Shown piece by piece: positions 25,369 to 34,719 of a DNA stretch of 46,375 nt. The notes under the pieces are model-generated. The model ran no database searches. It worked only from the letters and a program-made list of their open reading frames with translations, and was not told the origin of the DNA. This stretch comes from Algimonas arctica (lineage in GTDB: Bacteria; Pseudomonadota; Alphaproteobacteria; Caulobacterales; Maricaulaceae): assembly GCF_014652695.1 (NCBI RefSeq), contig NZ_BMZH01000017.1, positions 1-46,375 on the forward strand. Reading direction: 5' to 3'. Position 1 is the stretch's first letter. Each line of letters opens with the position of its first letter. The position numbers were made by a program, and so were the translations under genes.

Positions 25369-25970
25369 GCCTTCAGTTCGACGTCCCAGTAGAGATAGTC
25401 AAGCCAGCTATCATGCAAATGATTGGGCGGGAAACGGCGGCCCTGCGTTTGCAGCTGATGCATGGTCGGGCGGCGCGGTTTAATCTGCGGATGCATCCGC
25501 GCTTCTTTGGGGTGACGCCCTCCCTTTTTCAGATTGCAAGACGAGCAGGCCGCAACAATGTTAGTCCAGCTCGTCTTACCGCCCAACCGTCGCGGCAGGA
25601 CATGATCAAAGGTCAGCTCTTCCGAACTGCTGCAATAGACACATTCAAACCCATCACGCAGGAATAGGTTGAACCGGGTAAAGGCGGGCGAGCGATTTTG
25701 CGGCACGTAATCTTTGAGCGCGACGACGGATGGCATTTGCATTTCGAAAGTCGGGCTGCGCACACATTGCTCATAATGATCGATGACATTGACCCGGTCG
25801 AGGAACACGGCCTTGATCGCATCTTGCCATGACCAGAGCGACAGCGGAAAATAAGAGAGCGGCTGATAATCGGCGTTGAGGATCAAACACGGATAGTTGC
25901 CGGAGGACACAGGGACCGCCCCAGCGAGGGGATTTCTTATCGGGATGGACAGATTTGGTGACGCGCTCAT
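25365..25970 (-). CDS. HNH endonuclease-family protein
   Basis: A 201-residue protein with an HNH nuclease fold in the middle: FLRDGFECVYCSSSEELTFDHVLPRRLGGKTSWTNIVAACSSCNLKKGGR. This has two CxxC zinc knuckles, the catalytic DHV-P and the N of WTNIVAAC. The N-terminal part (NYPCLILNADYQPLSYFPLSLWSWQDAIKAVFLDRVNVIDHYE) is shared with a widespread chromosomal HNH family of unconfirmed role, not with phage homing enzymes. GGAGG lies 6 bases before the ATG. A Pho-like box lies 123-140 bp upstream. A coupled 54-residue membrane protein follows. Confidence 0.88.
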   Translation of the reverse strand: MSASPNLSIPIRNPLAGAVPVSSGNYPCLILNADYQPLSYFPLSLWSWQDAIKAVFLDRVNVIDHYEQCVRSPTFEMQMPSVVALKDYVPQNRSPAFTRFNLFLRDGFECVYCSSSEELTFDHVLPRRLGGKTSWTNIVAACSSCNLKKGGRHPKEARMHPQIKPRRPTMHQLQTQGRRFPPNHLHDSWLDYLYWDVELKA

Positions 25971-26092
25971 GGGCGGCCTCCCTTTGCGGTGGGCCGATAA
26001 TTAAGACTGTCATGTGCGTCAGTATAACTGAAGGCGGTGCACTCCATGTCGATTCGCATGACTGACTTTGCGCAAAAGCGCGTCGCAAGCAA

Positions 26093-26110
26093 GGCACAGC
26101 TCTATGACAG
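26093..26110 (-). promoter_or_regulatory. Candidate Pho box upstream of the HNH gene
   Basis: Minus strand CTGTCATAGAGCTGTGCC has a perfect first half-site and 5 of 7 in the second (12 of 14 by hand count). Weaker half-sites follow the 11-bp period on both sides. It lies in the 230-bp gap (25971-26200) shared with the plus-strand beta-propeller gene, which holds no other supported feature. Confidence 0.35.
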
Positions 26111-26200
26111 TCGTGTCGCCGCTCTGTTTTATCCATCATCCGCTCAGCCCCTATTCACCTTGGGTGGGCGATAGGTCGCGGTTAGAGGATCTTTGACACT

Positions 26201-27352
26201 ATGATTCGATCTATATTCATATCGCTCTGTCTACTCGCCGTCACGGCAAGTCCGGCCCTGTCACAAGACGCCCGACTTCGCACGGGCGGAGGCGGCGACC
26301 GCGTTGTGGCCTCGGATGATTTTGAGGCGACCGTTTTTGCTAGGCGCCTTGGCCATGTGTCCGCCGTTGCGCGGCATGCGGACGGCACGCTTTATTCGGC
26401 GGATCAAGAGAGCGGACGGATTTTTAGGATCCAAGACCGCGGGATGGACGGGGTCGCCGACATCACCCAACCCCTGCCGCACCGTTTTGATCGTCCGACC
26501 GGATTAGCGGTGCTGGGCGACATTCTGTTTGTCGCGGATCGGGGCGGCTTATGGCGCATGCAGCCCGGGGGCGGCACACCCGCCCTCATCGCTCCTTTCG
26601 TCAATTCCGGATCGACGGGGATCGCCCACCCTATCATCGTGACGTCTCCGAATTCTCTCCTGCTAGGATTGAGCCGAACAGACGGCTCAGCGCGGCTTTT
26701 AACCATCGACACACGCAACGGCAGCGCGGCGCAACACGCAGAGACGCGTGGACAGATCATCGGTTTTGCAACGGCCTCAGACACAAAAGATTTTCCCGCG
26801 CCGTGGATCTTGCTGCGCCGCGACGACGCCGTCTTGTTTGGGTCCAGCCTCGACTCTGCGCGAGATATCGGAGTTGAGGCCCGTGCGGTCTGGATCGACG
26901 CCGCGACCGGACAGGCGCGAATCGCCCTGCCCGACGGGGTTTACGCCACCATCGCGACCTTTACCGGGCTTAAGGATAAAGGCGTGCCCATTCTCACTGG
27001 CTTTGGCGGCGACGCGCGTCCCGGGGCGATGGTGTCGGATGAGCGCGGGCTGTTTGTCGCGGATCAAGCGGGCGGACGTTTATGGCGCGTATCGCCAAAA
27101 CCCGCCCCCAAACCCACGATTGTCACGCCCGATCTGGATGCGACCGCTACCGATCTTGAGACCGTAACGGGCGGTGTTTTCGACCCGGTTCAGGATAGAT
27201 CAAGCCGTCCAGAGCTGATGCGCGGGTCAGGGATTGGCAGTGCGTCAACAATCGGACCTGCGTCAACCATGTCCCCTGCCTCCAGCTTACCAGAAGCGGA
27301 TCAGCCCCGGTCTGCGTCAGATCCAGAGACAGCTTCAGAGCCCAGAGAGTAG
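26201..27352 (+). CDS. Secreted beta-propeller protein (sugar dehydrogenase/gluconolactonase-like)
   Basis: A 383-residue exported protein with a Sec signal peptide (cleavage after ALS near residue 21). From residue 40 it shows propeller-blade repeats such as VSAVARHADGTLYSADQESGRIFRI, RPTGLAVLGDILFVADRGGLWRM and DERGLFVADQAGGRLWRV. These resemble the NHL/SMP-30 and PQQ-glucose dehydrogenase folds, but no complete catalytic set is recognised, so the function is open. The C-terminal 60 residues are low-complexity Ser/Pro/Thr. GAGGA lies about 11 bases before the ATG. The 3' end overlaps ppx on the other strand by 52 bp. Confidence 0.7.
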   Translation: MIRSIFISLCLLAVTASPALSQDARLRTGGGGDRVVASDDFEATVFARRLGHVSAVARHADGTLYSADQESGRIFRIQDRGMDGVADITQPLPHRFDRPTGLAVLGDILFVADRGGLWRMQPGGGTPALIAPFVNSGSTGIAHPIIVTSPNSLLLGLSRTDGSARLLTIDTRNGSAAQHAETRGQIIGFATASDTKDFPAPWILLRRDDAVLFGSSLDSARDIGVEARAVWIDAATGQARIALPDGVYATIATFTGLKDKGVPILTGFGGDARPGAMVSDERGLFVADQAGGRLWRVSPKPAPKPTIVTPDLDATATDLETVTGGVFDPVQDRSSRPELMRGSGIGSASTIGPASTMSPASSLPEADQPRSASDPETASEPRE

Positions 27353-28839
27353 CGCAAACCCAATCGCTCGCTCAATTTTCGCAGTCGGAACTCAACCTGT
27401 TCGGTCATCAGCTCAGGCACATCGCTGCGCAGATGCACATGGGTTGCGTCATGCGACAAAGTCAGAGCATCCACCAGATCAGGCGTTCGCCCGGTTGCGA
27501 CAATCGCCAGACGAATGGCGGACCCCAATGATTCCGCGACTGATATTTGATCAGCGGTCAACAGCTGGTCGACGGCCTCACGGTTCGGTGGTTTGCGATT
27601 GCGCGATACAGACCGAAACAAGGTCAGGGCCAGCCACACGCGCTGCGGGTGCGACAGGCCGGAAATTGGCGCATAGAGTACGTTTTCAAAAATGAGTTCG
27701 GCCCGATAATCCGGGTGTAAGTTCTTACCCAACCCCGCAAGCAAGCAGGCCGCCTGCCGCAATCGGTGATCTTTCTCAGGACCAAAAGCATTCGGCAACG
27801 CATCCGCGATCGCTTCGATAAAGGTCATCAGCGGAGGGCCAAATAGCTCAGACTGTAATGATCCCGAGGCAAAATCCCGACACCCATCCAGCAGCGCGTC
27901 CCGTCCCTGTATCGCTTTGGGTAGATGATCAAACACGAGCCCTTCTCGCAATCCAGTCAGGGAAATTTCGATCCGGCGCGGTTTGACTACACGGATCAAC
28001 CGCTCCAGCAATAATCCCGAATATGGCAGCGTCTCAGCCCGGCGCGACCGCATCCCCGGCCAATCAAACAAAGCGGATCGCCCTTCATTATAGGCCCAGC
28101 GCGTCAATAAGGCGCCGTCGAGTGGGTCCAACGCATAATTCTGCATGGTCTTGAGCGGATAGAATGAGCGCGTCATGTGAATAGAGGCCAAGTTTCGCCA
28201 CGCGCCACCGATCAGATAGAGCGTTTTCGTGTCTGACAAGGCTGCGGGCAGAGAGGCCAAGGTCGCGTCAATTTGCGGAATTAACGCGTGATAATCGGCA
28301 TCGTGCAAATTCCCGCCAACCACATCAAACGGTCCGAGTGGCAGGGATATACGCTCGCCCGGCCTTTGGTCATCAATTCGGATCAGCTCTAACGACGCCC
28401 CACCCAAATCAGCCGCCAGTCCGCGTGCACCCGGATCACCCGCCAGCAAGCCCAGTGCGGAGAGGCGCGCCTCTTCTTTGCCGGATATAGGGGTGACTTG
28501 CAGTCCCGTGGCGTCGTAAATTTCTGTGATGAACTCTGCGGCGTCGTCCGCTTCGCGCATTGCCGCTGTCGCCCCGATCAGAAGCTGGGTTAGCCCGCGG
28601 GCATCCGCAATGGCCTTGAACCGCGCCAAACTGACTAAAGCGAGTTTCTTTCCGTCTTCGGATAAACGCCCCGTCGTTTTTAAATCACGCCCCAGACCCG
28701 CCAATACTTTTTCATTATAAACGGGCGTGAAGTGCGACCCGTAAATATCATAGACAACAAAGCGGATTGAGTTGGACCCAATGTCGAGCACACCCGCTTG
28801 CTGCGGGCCTGTGACGGGGACATTAAATGGATCAGACAG
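27301..28839 (-). CDS. ppx: Exopolyphosphatase (Ppx/GppA family), probable CTG start
   Basis: A 512-residue enzyme that releases phosphate from polyphosphate chains or acts on pppGpp. The actin-like ATPase motifs are VLDIGSNSIRFVVYD (phosphate 1) and LAADLGGASLELIRI (phosphate 2), with the catalytic-region Glu in ISGKEEARLSALG. A C-terminal HD-like helical half follows. No ATG begins the first strand: the first usual start is the GTG at 28791, inside VLDIG. The frame is open upstream only to a CTG at 28839, preceded by AAGG 10 bases away and 12 bp after the ppk1 stop, giving the family-like N-terminus SDPFNVPVTGPQQAG. I favour CTG. It is co-transcribed with ppk1. Confidence 0.9.
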   Translation of the reverse strand: MSDPFNVPVTGPQQAGVLDIGSNSIRFVVYDIYGSHFTPVYNEKVLAGLGRDLKTTGRLSEDGKKLALVSLARFKAIADARGLTQLLIGATAAMREADDAAEFITEIYDATGLQVTPISGKEEARLSALGLLAGDPGARGLAADLGGASLELIRIDDQRPGERISLPLGPFDVVGGNLHDADYHALIPQIDATLASLPAALSDTKTLYLIGGAWRNLASIHMTRSFYPLKTMQNYALDPLDGALLTRWAYNEGRSALFDWPGMRSRRAETLPYSGLLLERLIRVVKPRRIEISLTGLREGLVFDHLPKAIQGRDALLDGCRDFASGSLQSELFGPPLMTFIEAIADALPNAFGPEKDHRLRQAACLLAGLGKNLHPDYRAELIFENVLYAPISGLSHPQRVWLALTLFRSVSRNRKPPNREAVDQLLTADQISVAESLGSAIRLAIVATGRTPDLVDALTLSHDATHVHLRSDVPELMTEQVEFRLRKLSERLGLRYSLGSEAVSGSDADRG

Positions 28840-28851
28840 AACGCGCGCGCC

Positions 28852-30993
28852 TTAGGATACAAGCCGCGGTTTGATCCGCGGTTGTTCAGGAAGTTCCGCC
28901 GGACGGGAGGTCTTAAGCGCATGGCCACGACCCGAAAGGGAGGGGTTATCCATGAAATACTGGTGCGCGGAGAAGCCTTTTTCGTCGTCTTCGAGTTTGC
29001 GCCGGACATATTTTCCAGACGGTTGCAAATCCCAGCTATTTTGCGTGTCCATCAGATTAGCGACCATAATTTGATCCAAGACTTGATCATGGACGGTTGG
29101 ACTTTCAATCGGGACCAGCGTTTCAATCCGACGGTCCAAGTTGCGCGGCATCCAGTCCGCCGAACTCATAAATAATTTGGCATTATGCGACGGTAATTCA
29201 TGGCCATTGGCAAAGGCAACAACCCGCGAATGCTCGAGGTAACGCCCGACAATCGATTTGACCCGGATCGTTTCTGACAGTCCCGGAACCCCCGGACGCA
29301 AACAACAAATGCCCCGCACAACGAGGTCAATCGGCACGCCCGCTTGGCTGGCTTCATAAAGCTTGTCGATGACACCTTGATCCACCAACGCATTGAGCTT
29401 GACCCAAATGCCCGACGGTAGCCCGGATCTCGCATTAGCGATTTCCGTGTCGATATAGGCGTAAAGAGCGTTCCGAAGGCCATGCGGCGCCAGCGTCAGT
29501 TTTTGCAAATCGCGCGGCCGTGACGAGCTGGTGACATAATTGAACAGCTTGCCCACATCCGACCCAATCACCGGGTCCGCCGTAAAAAGGGCGAGATCCG
29601 TATAAATTTTGGCATTGAGCGCGTGGTAATTGCCTGTGCCGAGATGCGTATAAGTCTGCAAGCGTTCGCCTTCGCGGCGGATCACGAGCGAGACTTTAGC
29701 ATGCGTTTTAAAGCCCAGAAGACCATAAACAACCTGCACGCCAGCCCGTTCCAAATCGCGCGCAAACCGCAAGTTCGACGCTTCATCAAAGCGCGCTTGT
29801 ATTTCAACCAGCGCCGTCACGGCCTTGCCGCTTTCCGCCGCGTCAATCAGGGCGCGGACAATCGGGCTATCATCGGATGTGCGGTAAAGGGTCTGCTTAA
29901 TGACCACCACGTCCGGGTCGCGCGCCGCTTGGCGCAGGAATTGGATGACAACATCAAATTCCTCATACGGGTGATGAACGAGAATATCCTTGGCCGCGAT
30001 GGCAGCGAAATGATTGCCATCATAGTCGCGAATCCGTTCCGGAAAACGCGCCGTGAAAGGCGGAAATAACAGGTCATGCCGGCCGCTATCGATCAAGCCT
30101 TTAAGGTCGACCATGCCGAGGAAGTCCGTTTCCTGAATATCTTCGTCCCAACACTCAAAACTCTCAATCAAAAACCGGCGCAGATCGGAATCAATATTTT
30201 CGTTTAACTCAAGGCGTATGACCCGGCCCCGGCGGCGTTCCTTGAGCAGAAATTCAAAATGCTGAACAAGGTCTTCGGCCTCTTCATCAATCGCAATATC
30301 GCTATCGCGTGTGATCCGAAACAGGCCCGTCGTATTAATCTCAAAGTCAGGAAACAGGTCCGGCAAGAAATGTGTGATAACATCTTCCATCCGCACATAA
30401 TCCCGCCGTTTTGATCCGGCTGAGAGTTGTAAAAAGCGTGGAAGGTGTGACGGCACAGGGACCAACGCAAAAGCACTATCCCCGGACGGATTAAGCCGGG
30501 TCAGCGAGGTCGCGACTCCAAGCGAAAGATTGGATAAAAACGGAAACGGGTGGGCCGGATCAACCGCCAACGGAGACAGTAACGGCAATATTTGCGTGTC
30601 GAATCGCTCGCGCAACTCAGCCTGCGCCGTCTTATCCAAGTCCTCAATGCAAGACACGGAGATTTTCTTATTCGCCAGCTCTGTCTGGATCGAACGCCAG
30701 CAGCGCTCTTGCCCGTCGATCAATCGCTCAACCTGTTTACCGATTTTATCGAGCTGCCGCTCTGGGGTCAGACCATCAAAGCTGGGCGTTTTCATCCCGG
30801 CCAGCATCTGTGTGCTGAGACCCGCGACGCGGACCATGTAGAACTCATCGAGATTGGAAGCAGAAATCGAGAGAAAGCGCAGCCGTTCCAGTAAGGGCAC
30901 GCATTTATTGCGCGCCTCTTCCAACACTCGCGTATTAAACTGCAACCAAGAGAGCTCGCGGTTGAAATAGCGGTTTGAGGAGGCGGTTGTCAT
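28852..30993 (-). CDS. ppk1: Polyphosphate kinase 1
   Basis: A 713-residue enzyme that polymerises phosphate from ATP into polyphosphate. The N-terminal domain starts with YFNRELSWLQFNTRVLEEA. The core has HHPYEEFDVVIQFLRQAARDPDVVVIKQTLYRTSDDSPIV, the Arg/metal loop ALVEIQARFDEASNLRFARDLERAG and the phospho-His in YGLLGFKTHAKVSLVIRREG. The second phosphatidyl-transferase-like half shows VRGICCLRPGVPGLSETIRVKSIVGRYLEHSR and MSSADWMPRNLDRRIE. Length is normal. ppx follows 12 bp downstream, so the cell makes and breaks polyphosphate from one transcript. I see no Pho box in the 130 bp upstream. Confidence 0.97.
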   Translation of the reverse strand: MTTASSNRYFNRELSWLQFNTRVLEEARNKCVPLLERLRFLSISASNLDEFYMVRVAGLSTQMLAGMKTPSFDGLTPERQLDKIGKQVERLIDGQERCWRSIQTELANKKISVSCIEDLDKTAQAELRERFDTQILPLLSPLAVDPAHPFPFLSNLSLGVATSLTRLNPSGDSAFALVPVPSHLPRFLQLSAGSKRRDYVRMEDVITHFLPDLFPDFEINTTGLFRITRDSDIAIDEEAEDLVQHFEFLLKERRRGRVIRLELNENIDSDLRRFLIESFECWDEDIQETDFLGMVDLKGLIDSGRHDLLFPPFTARFPERIRDYDGNHFAAIAAKDILVHHPYEEFDVVIQFLRQAARDPDVVVIKQTLYRTSDDSPIVRALIDAAESGKAVTALVEIQARFDEASNLRFARDLERAGVQVVYGLLGFKTHAKVSLVIRREGERLQTYTHLGTGNYHALNAKIYTDLALFTADPVIGSDVGKLFNYVTSSSRPRDLQKLTLAPHGLRNALYAYIDTEIANARSGLPSGIWVKLNALVDQGVIDKLYEASQAGVPIDLVVRGICCLRPGVPGLSETIRVKSIVGRYLEHSRVVAFANGHELPSHNAKLFMSSADWMPRNLDRRIETLVPIESPTVHDQVLDQIMVANLMDTQNSWDLQPSGKYVRRKLEDDEKGFSAHQYFMDNPSLSGRGHALKTSRPAELPEQPRIKPRLVS

Positions 30994-31125
30994 GTCCAGT
31001 CTATGCCTTGCCGACCCGCCTGCGTCCAGCGCTGGACGAACACGACACGCGATGAATTCCAGCTCCCAATCAATTCGGCCTCAACCGTGCGGCATTGGCT
31101 TATAGGATATTTGGAACCCCGACGG

Positions 31126-32550
31126 CTAAGCCGCGAGAAACTCCGATGCGTTCGCCCAAGTGCCGTGAAAACCGAGCGGAACGCGCTGCGGAATATGAAC
31201 CTCGGCCAAGGGGGGCGCGGTCATGTTTTGTGCATCAATAATCAGCGCGCGACTATCGCCGCTCAAACCATTGGTGACAAAGGTGATGAGATAGCCATCA
31301 TCTTCTGACTTGGCGTTATGGCGCGGTGCAAATGCAGGCTCTGAGCCATAGAAATTCTGCCCAAAGTCGTGCCGCGTGTGCGTCCCGTATTCGAGATCAT
31401 ATTTCAAAATTCCGTCAAAAACCTGCACATCCGTGTCGGGAATAGAGACGTGATAGGAATACCGGTTCTTACGCCCCGTATGACCCAGATTGATGACCGG
31501 GAATTCCCCGATCGTGTCGTCGATTTGTTCTTCTTTGGTCGCGCCTGTTTTCAGGTTCATCGTCCATTTGGTCAGATGGGCGCGAAGGGCCAGCACATTG
31601 ACCATCGGTGCATAAGCGCCAAACTGGCGCGGCATATCCCGGCCATTTTCAACCATTTTACAGCAATAAAGGTGGATTTCGTCGCCGTCTTCCCACGCAT
31701 TGACGACGTGATAGATGTAGCACCCGGGAAATTCGAACCAGCGAATGTCCTGCCCATTGCCATTATGAGGCAAGACGCCAAAGCGTGTCGGCAGTTTTTC
31801 ATCATGATGAATTGACCAGATTTTGTTCTTCAGGCCCTGGTCCGTGAAGACGACAGGCAAATCCATAAAGATCGCGTAGTTTTCCGTGATCGCCATGTCA
31901 TGCGGCAAGCGCGGGCCCGGCAGCTCGATCTGAGTGAAATGCGAGAGCTGATTGTCGCGGTCGACGACGCCGTAACTGTAGAAAGGCTCATACAGGTCAT
32001 AGTCAAAAAAGTGGAAGTTTCCGGTCACCAGATCGACTTTGGAATGGGCAGACACATTCTTTGGGAGCTTGCCGCCAAAGTCTTCGTTGCGGATCGTCTC
32101 CAGCGTATTGGCATCGAGCCGCACGGGCTGTCCCGACACATACCACAGCGCCATCAACTCGCCATTATGCATGACGATGTCTGTGTTGGCCGTATCTTTA
32201 TAAACCGTCGGCGAATGGGTGCGCGATGCCGGTGAGAAAATACCGGGCTTATCCAGCGTGCCTTTCACTTCCGCCTCGAAATCATCGCTGCGGATATAGC
32301 GGTTGCGGTAACGCGCTTTCCCATCCTCAAAATGGATCGCGTGGACCATCCCGTCGCCGTCAAACCAGTGATGCAGGGTTTTGGGGTCATTCACGGGGTT
32401 GGGACCATTACGGTAGTAAGCGCCGCCAAAATCTCGCGGGATTTCACCTGTGACGGTTAGGTCTAACGCCTCAGTCTCTTGACGGACCGGGCCATGAGCG
32501 CCCTGAATATAGGGATTTAGTTTATTCAGCTCTGCGGCGTCCATCGACAT
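31126..32550 (-). CDS. Carotenoid cleavage oxygenase (RPE65/CCO family)
   Basis: A 474-residue non-haem iron dioxygenase of the family that splits carotenoids, apocarotenoids or stilbenes. Opening GEIPRDFGGAYYRNGPNP and HHWFDGDGMVHAI are diagnostic. The iron-binding His residues lie in NVSAHSKVD, RLPHDMAITENYAIF, CYIYHVVNAWEDGD and LGFHGTWANA at the C-terminus. Substrate cannot be told. I chose the ATG at 32550 with GGAG 6 bases upstream; an in-frame TTG before it overlaps the ribosome site. No carotenoid biosynthesis gene is nearby. A GH42 gene lies upstream on the same strand, 151 bp away. Confidence 0.92.
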   Translation of the reverse strand: MSMDAAELNKLNPYIQGAHGPVRQETEALDLTVTGEIPRDFGGAYYRNGPNPVNDPKTLHHWFDGDGMVHAIHFEDGKARYRNRYIRSDDFEAEVKGTLDKPGIFSPASRTHSPTVYKDTANTDIVMHNGELMALWYVSGQPVRLDANTLETIRNEDFGGKLPKNVSAHSKVDLVTGNFHFFDYDLYEPFYSYGVVDRDNQLSHFTQIELPGPRLPHDMAITENYAIFMDLPVVFTDQGLKNKIWSIHHDEKLPTRFGVLPHNGNGQDIRWFEFPGCYIYHVVNAWEDGDEIHLYCCKMVENGRDMPRQFGAYAPMVNVLALRAHLTKWTMNLKTGATKEEQIDDTIGEFPVINLGHTGRKNRYSYHVSIPDTDVQVFDGILKYDLEYGTHTRHDFGQNFYGSEPAFAPRHNAKSEDDGYLITFVTNGLSGDSRALIIDAQNMTAPPLAEVHIPQRVPLGFHGTWANASEFLAA

Positions 32551-32701
32551 GGCGATCTCCAATAGGCTCCGGATGAGCTAAGCATGGTCGCCCCGCTACG
32601 CATAGCGGGACTTTGAGTCATCAAGGATACGAACGGAGAGATTGAGAGGGGAGTGAGGCAAGTGACAGGGAGATTGGCCCGGCGATCTTGATCGAACGGT
32701 T

Positions 32702-34543
32702 CTAAGGGGACACGCTGAAAGACGCCGTCATATAGTCGATTGATGTGGCACCGCTAACGGTTTCGCGGTGGCGCGCATCTGAAGCCGTTCCGCCCAACCA
32801 ACGGTCAAGCGCAGCGGCATCCGGCCATCCCGCCCAATAGATCAAATGCCCGTTCGATAGTCGCACAGAGCGTCCATCCAGATCCGCTTCCACCACGTCC
32901 CATGTGCTTTCGATTCGTTCCCGCCAAATCTGGATCATACCACCGTCTTGCAGTGTGACATGGGCATCGGCACGAAGCGTCTCGACCGCAGTCACTTTCA
33001 GGCCCGCGAGACCTGGCGGCAGCGTCATAGGAAATTTGAAATCATCCGTTCGCGACCCCGTGCGGGGCCCCATCACAACTTCGCCCGAAAACCCATAAAC
33101 CGCGGCTCGTAAGGCTTGCGGCCACGCGAAGAGGCCCGGAATGAAAATTCGGTCTCGATCGCCGAAATCCGTCGTTGTAGGCGGCAGGATATCGACCGAA
33201 TGCCCCGCACGGCGCAGGCCACAATAAAGATCATAAACCAACCGGAAGTAATCGAACTGGGCGTCCTGCGGCTGCACCTCCCACGCCCATTGCGACGCAT
33301 AGTCGAACACGATGGCCGTGCGGGCTGCCTTGATTGATAGATTCGGCAAACCCGCCAGCTCATTCGCCAACGCCGCGACTTCATCGCCGCCTTCGGATAA
33401 TTTACCGTCAGGCCGCAATAATCCAGCATGATTTTGCTCCTGCGCGAACGGCGCTTGCCGCCAGCGGAAGAAACAGACCACTTCGGCCCCATGCGCGATG
33501 GCTTCCAGCGCCCACAGCCGAACCATGCCCGGCGCGGGTTCGGGATTATGCGGGGCCCAGTTCACAGGTCCGGGCTGTTGTTCCATCACCCACCAGCGAC
33601 CTTTGCCGACAGCGCGGTAAAGGTCGTGGTGGAAGGCTTGGAAATCGGGATCACCGCAGCGGCGATGGTCGCGTTTGAAATCAACATCGCGATCTGAACG
33701 GTCTTCGAGAAAGCCGAGCGGATAGCTGTCCCACGTCGCAATATCGAGGTTAGCGCCGACGGCGAAATGATCGAAATCCGTAACCCGACCCATATAATTA
33801 TGCAGCAGCGGCGCATCGGTGAGCGGGCGTAGCGCCGCCTCTTGCGCTGCGTTGAATGCCACAACTTGGCTGGACGCGAACCGCCGGAAATCCATCGCAT
33901 GCGCGGGATTGGGTTCCGTGACAGTCAAGTTCGGCAATTCAATCTGGTCAAACCGCTGATAATCCATCGACCAGAACACATTTCCCCAACGGTCATTTAA
34001 CGCCGCGACGGACTTATATTTATCCCGCAACCAATCTTGGAAAGCTGCGCGCGCCACAGGGCTGTAGGATAGTGTCGTGTCGTGACAGCCATATTCATTA
34101 TCGAGCTGCCAAGCGTGCACATGCGGGTTACGGCCATAGCGCTCGCCCAGAATTGTCGTAATGCGAACGCATTCTTCGCGGTATTCCGCGTGGCTGAAAT
34201 CATAGTGGCGCCGCGACCCAAACCCGCGCGGACGACCGTGTCGATCCCACGCCACCATATCAGGATAGCGATCCACCATCCAACGCGGCGGTGTCGCCGT
34301 CGGTGTTGACATGATTATTTTGAGACCCGCGTCGCCCAGTGTTTGGATCGCGCGGTCAAGCCAATCCCAGCGAAATTCGCTCGGCTGCGGCTCAATCCGA
34401 CTCCATGCAAATTCACCAATACGAACCCAACTCAGCCCCATTGCAACCATGCGGGTCGCGTCGTCTCCCCACATCGCCTCCGGCCAATGTTCAGGATAAT
34501 AGCAAACACCGAGGGCGGGCTTATGGTTCTTTGGGATCGTCAC
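32702..34543 (-). CDS. Beta-galactosidase, glycoside hydrolase family 42
   Basis: A 613-residue TIM-barrel glycosidase without signal peptide, so cytoplasmic. GVCYYPEHWPEAMWGDDATRM and FAWSRIEP are family openings. The acid/base is Glu150 in AWQLDNEYG and the nucleophile Glu321 in WWVMEQQPG; EVVCFFRWRQAPFAQEQNHAGLL follows. Trimerisation and small beta domains fill the rest. The first codon is GTG at 34543 with AGGGA upstream. The divergent MFS symporter gene across a 340-bp gap is of the type that imports glycosides, so the two probably work together on a galactoside. Confidence 0.95.
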   Translation of the reverse strand: MTIPKNHKPALGVCYYPEHWPEAMWGDDATRMVAMGLSWVRIGEFAWSRIEPQPSEFRWDWLDRAIQTLGDAGLKIIMSTPTATPPRWMVDRYPDMVAWDRHGRPRGFGSRRHYDFSHAEYREECVRITTILGERYGRNPHVHAWQLDNEYGCHDTTLSYSPVARAAFQDWLRDKYKSVAALNDRWGNVFWSMDYQRFDQIELPNLTVTEPNPAHAMDFRRFASSQVVAFNAAQEAALRPLTDAPLLHNYMGRVTDFDHFAVGANLDIATWDSYPLGFLEDRSDRDVDFKRDHRRCGDPDFQAFHHDLYRAVGKGRWWVMEQQPGPVNWAPHNPEPAPGMVRLWALEAIAHGAEVVCFFRWRQAPFAQEQNHAGLLRPDGKLSEGGDEVAALANELAGLPNLSIKAARTAIVFDYASQWAWEVQPQDAQFDYFRLVYDLYCGLRRAGHSVDILPPTTTDFGDRDRIFIPGLFAWPQALRAAVYGFSGEVVMGPRTGSRTDDFKFPMTLPPGLAGLKVTAVETLRADAHVTLQDGGMIQIWRERIESTWDVVEADLDGRSVRLSNGHLIYWAGWPDAAALDRWLGGTASDARHRETVSGATSIDYMTASFSVSP

Positions 34544-34670
34544 GGTCTGTCCCTAGCCCGTCCCGACAGGCGGTCAAGCAGCCGCGTTACTCCGACCCCC
34601 CTTCCGAACGGCTCTCGTGTTCCATGATGCGGCCACATCGTTATGATTTCCGACGTCACTTTAACGCAAA

Positions 34671-34703
34671 ACCCGCGTCCGGAGGATAAATCCGAACGCG
34701 GGT
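34671..34703 (-). terminator. Hairpin terminator between the small ORF and the GH42 gene
   Basis: ACCCGCGTCCGGA and TCCGAACGCGGGT form a strong stem (about 12 pairs, loop GGATAAA). On the minus strand it is followed by TTTT. A minus-strand terminator here only makes sense for a gene to its right, supporting the 34720-34905 reading frame. Confidence 0.6.
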
Positions 34704-34719
34704 GCGCCCCGTGCAGTTT

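Noticed and set aside
26046-26174. A 42-codon plus-strand frame (starts SIRMTDFAQ)
   Set aside because: No ribosome site, no family, and it overlaps the candidate Pho box.
32592-32609. CCCGCTA/TAGCGGG hairpin after the GH42 gene
   Set aside because: A 7-bp stem without a T run on the minus strand; not enough to call a terminator.
32651-32668. Pho-like CTGTCACTTGCCTCACTC ahead of the carotenoid oxygenase
   Set aside because: Only the first half-site is good (4 of 7 in the second), the spacer is not AT-rich and the gene has no phosphate link.
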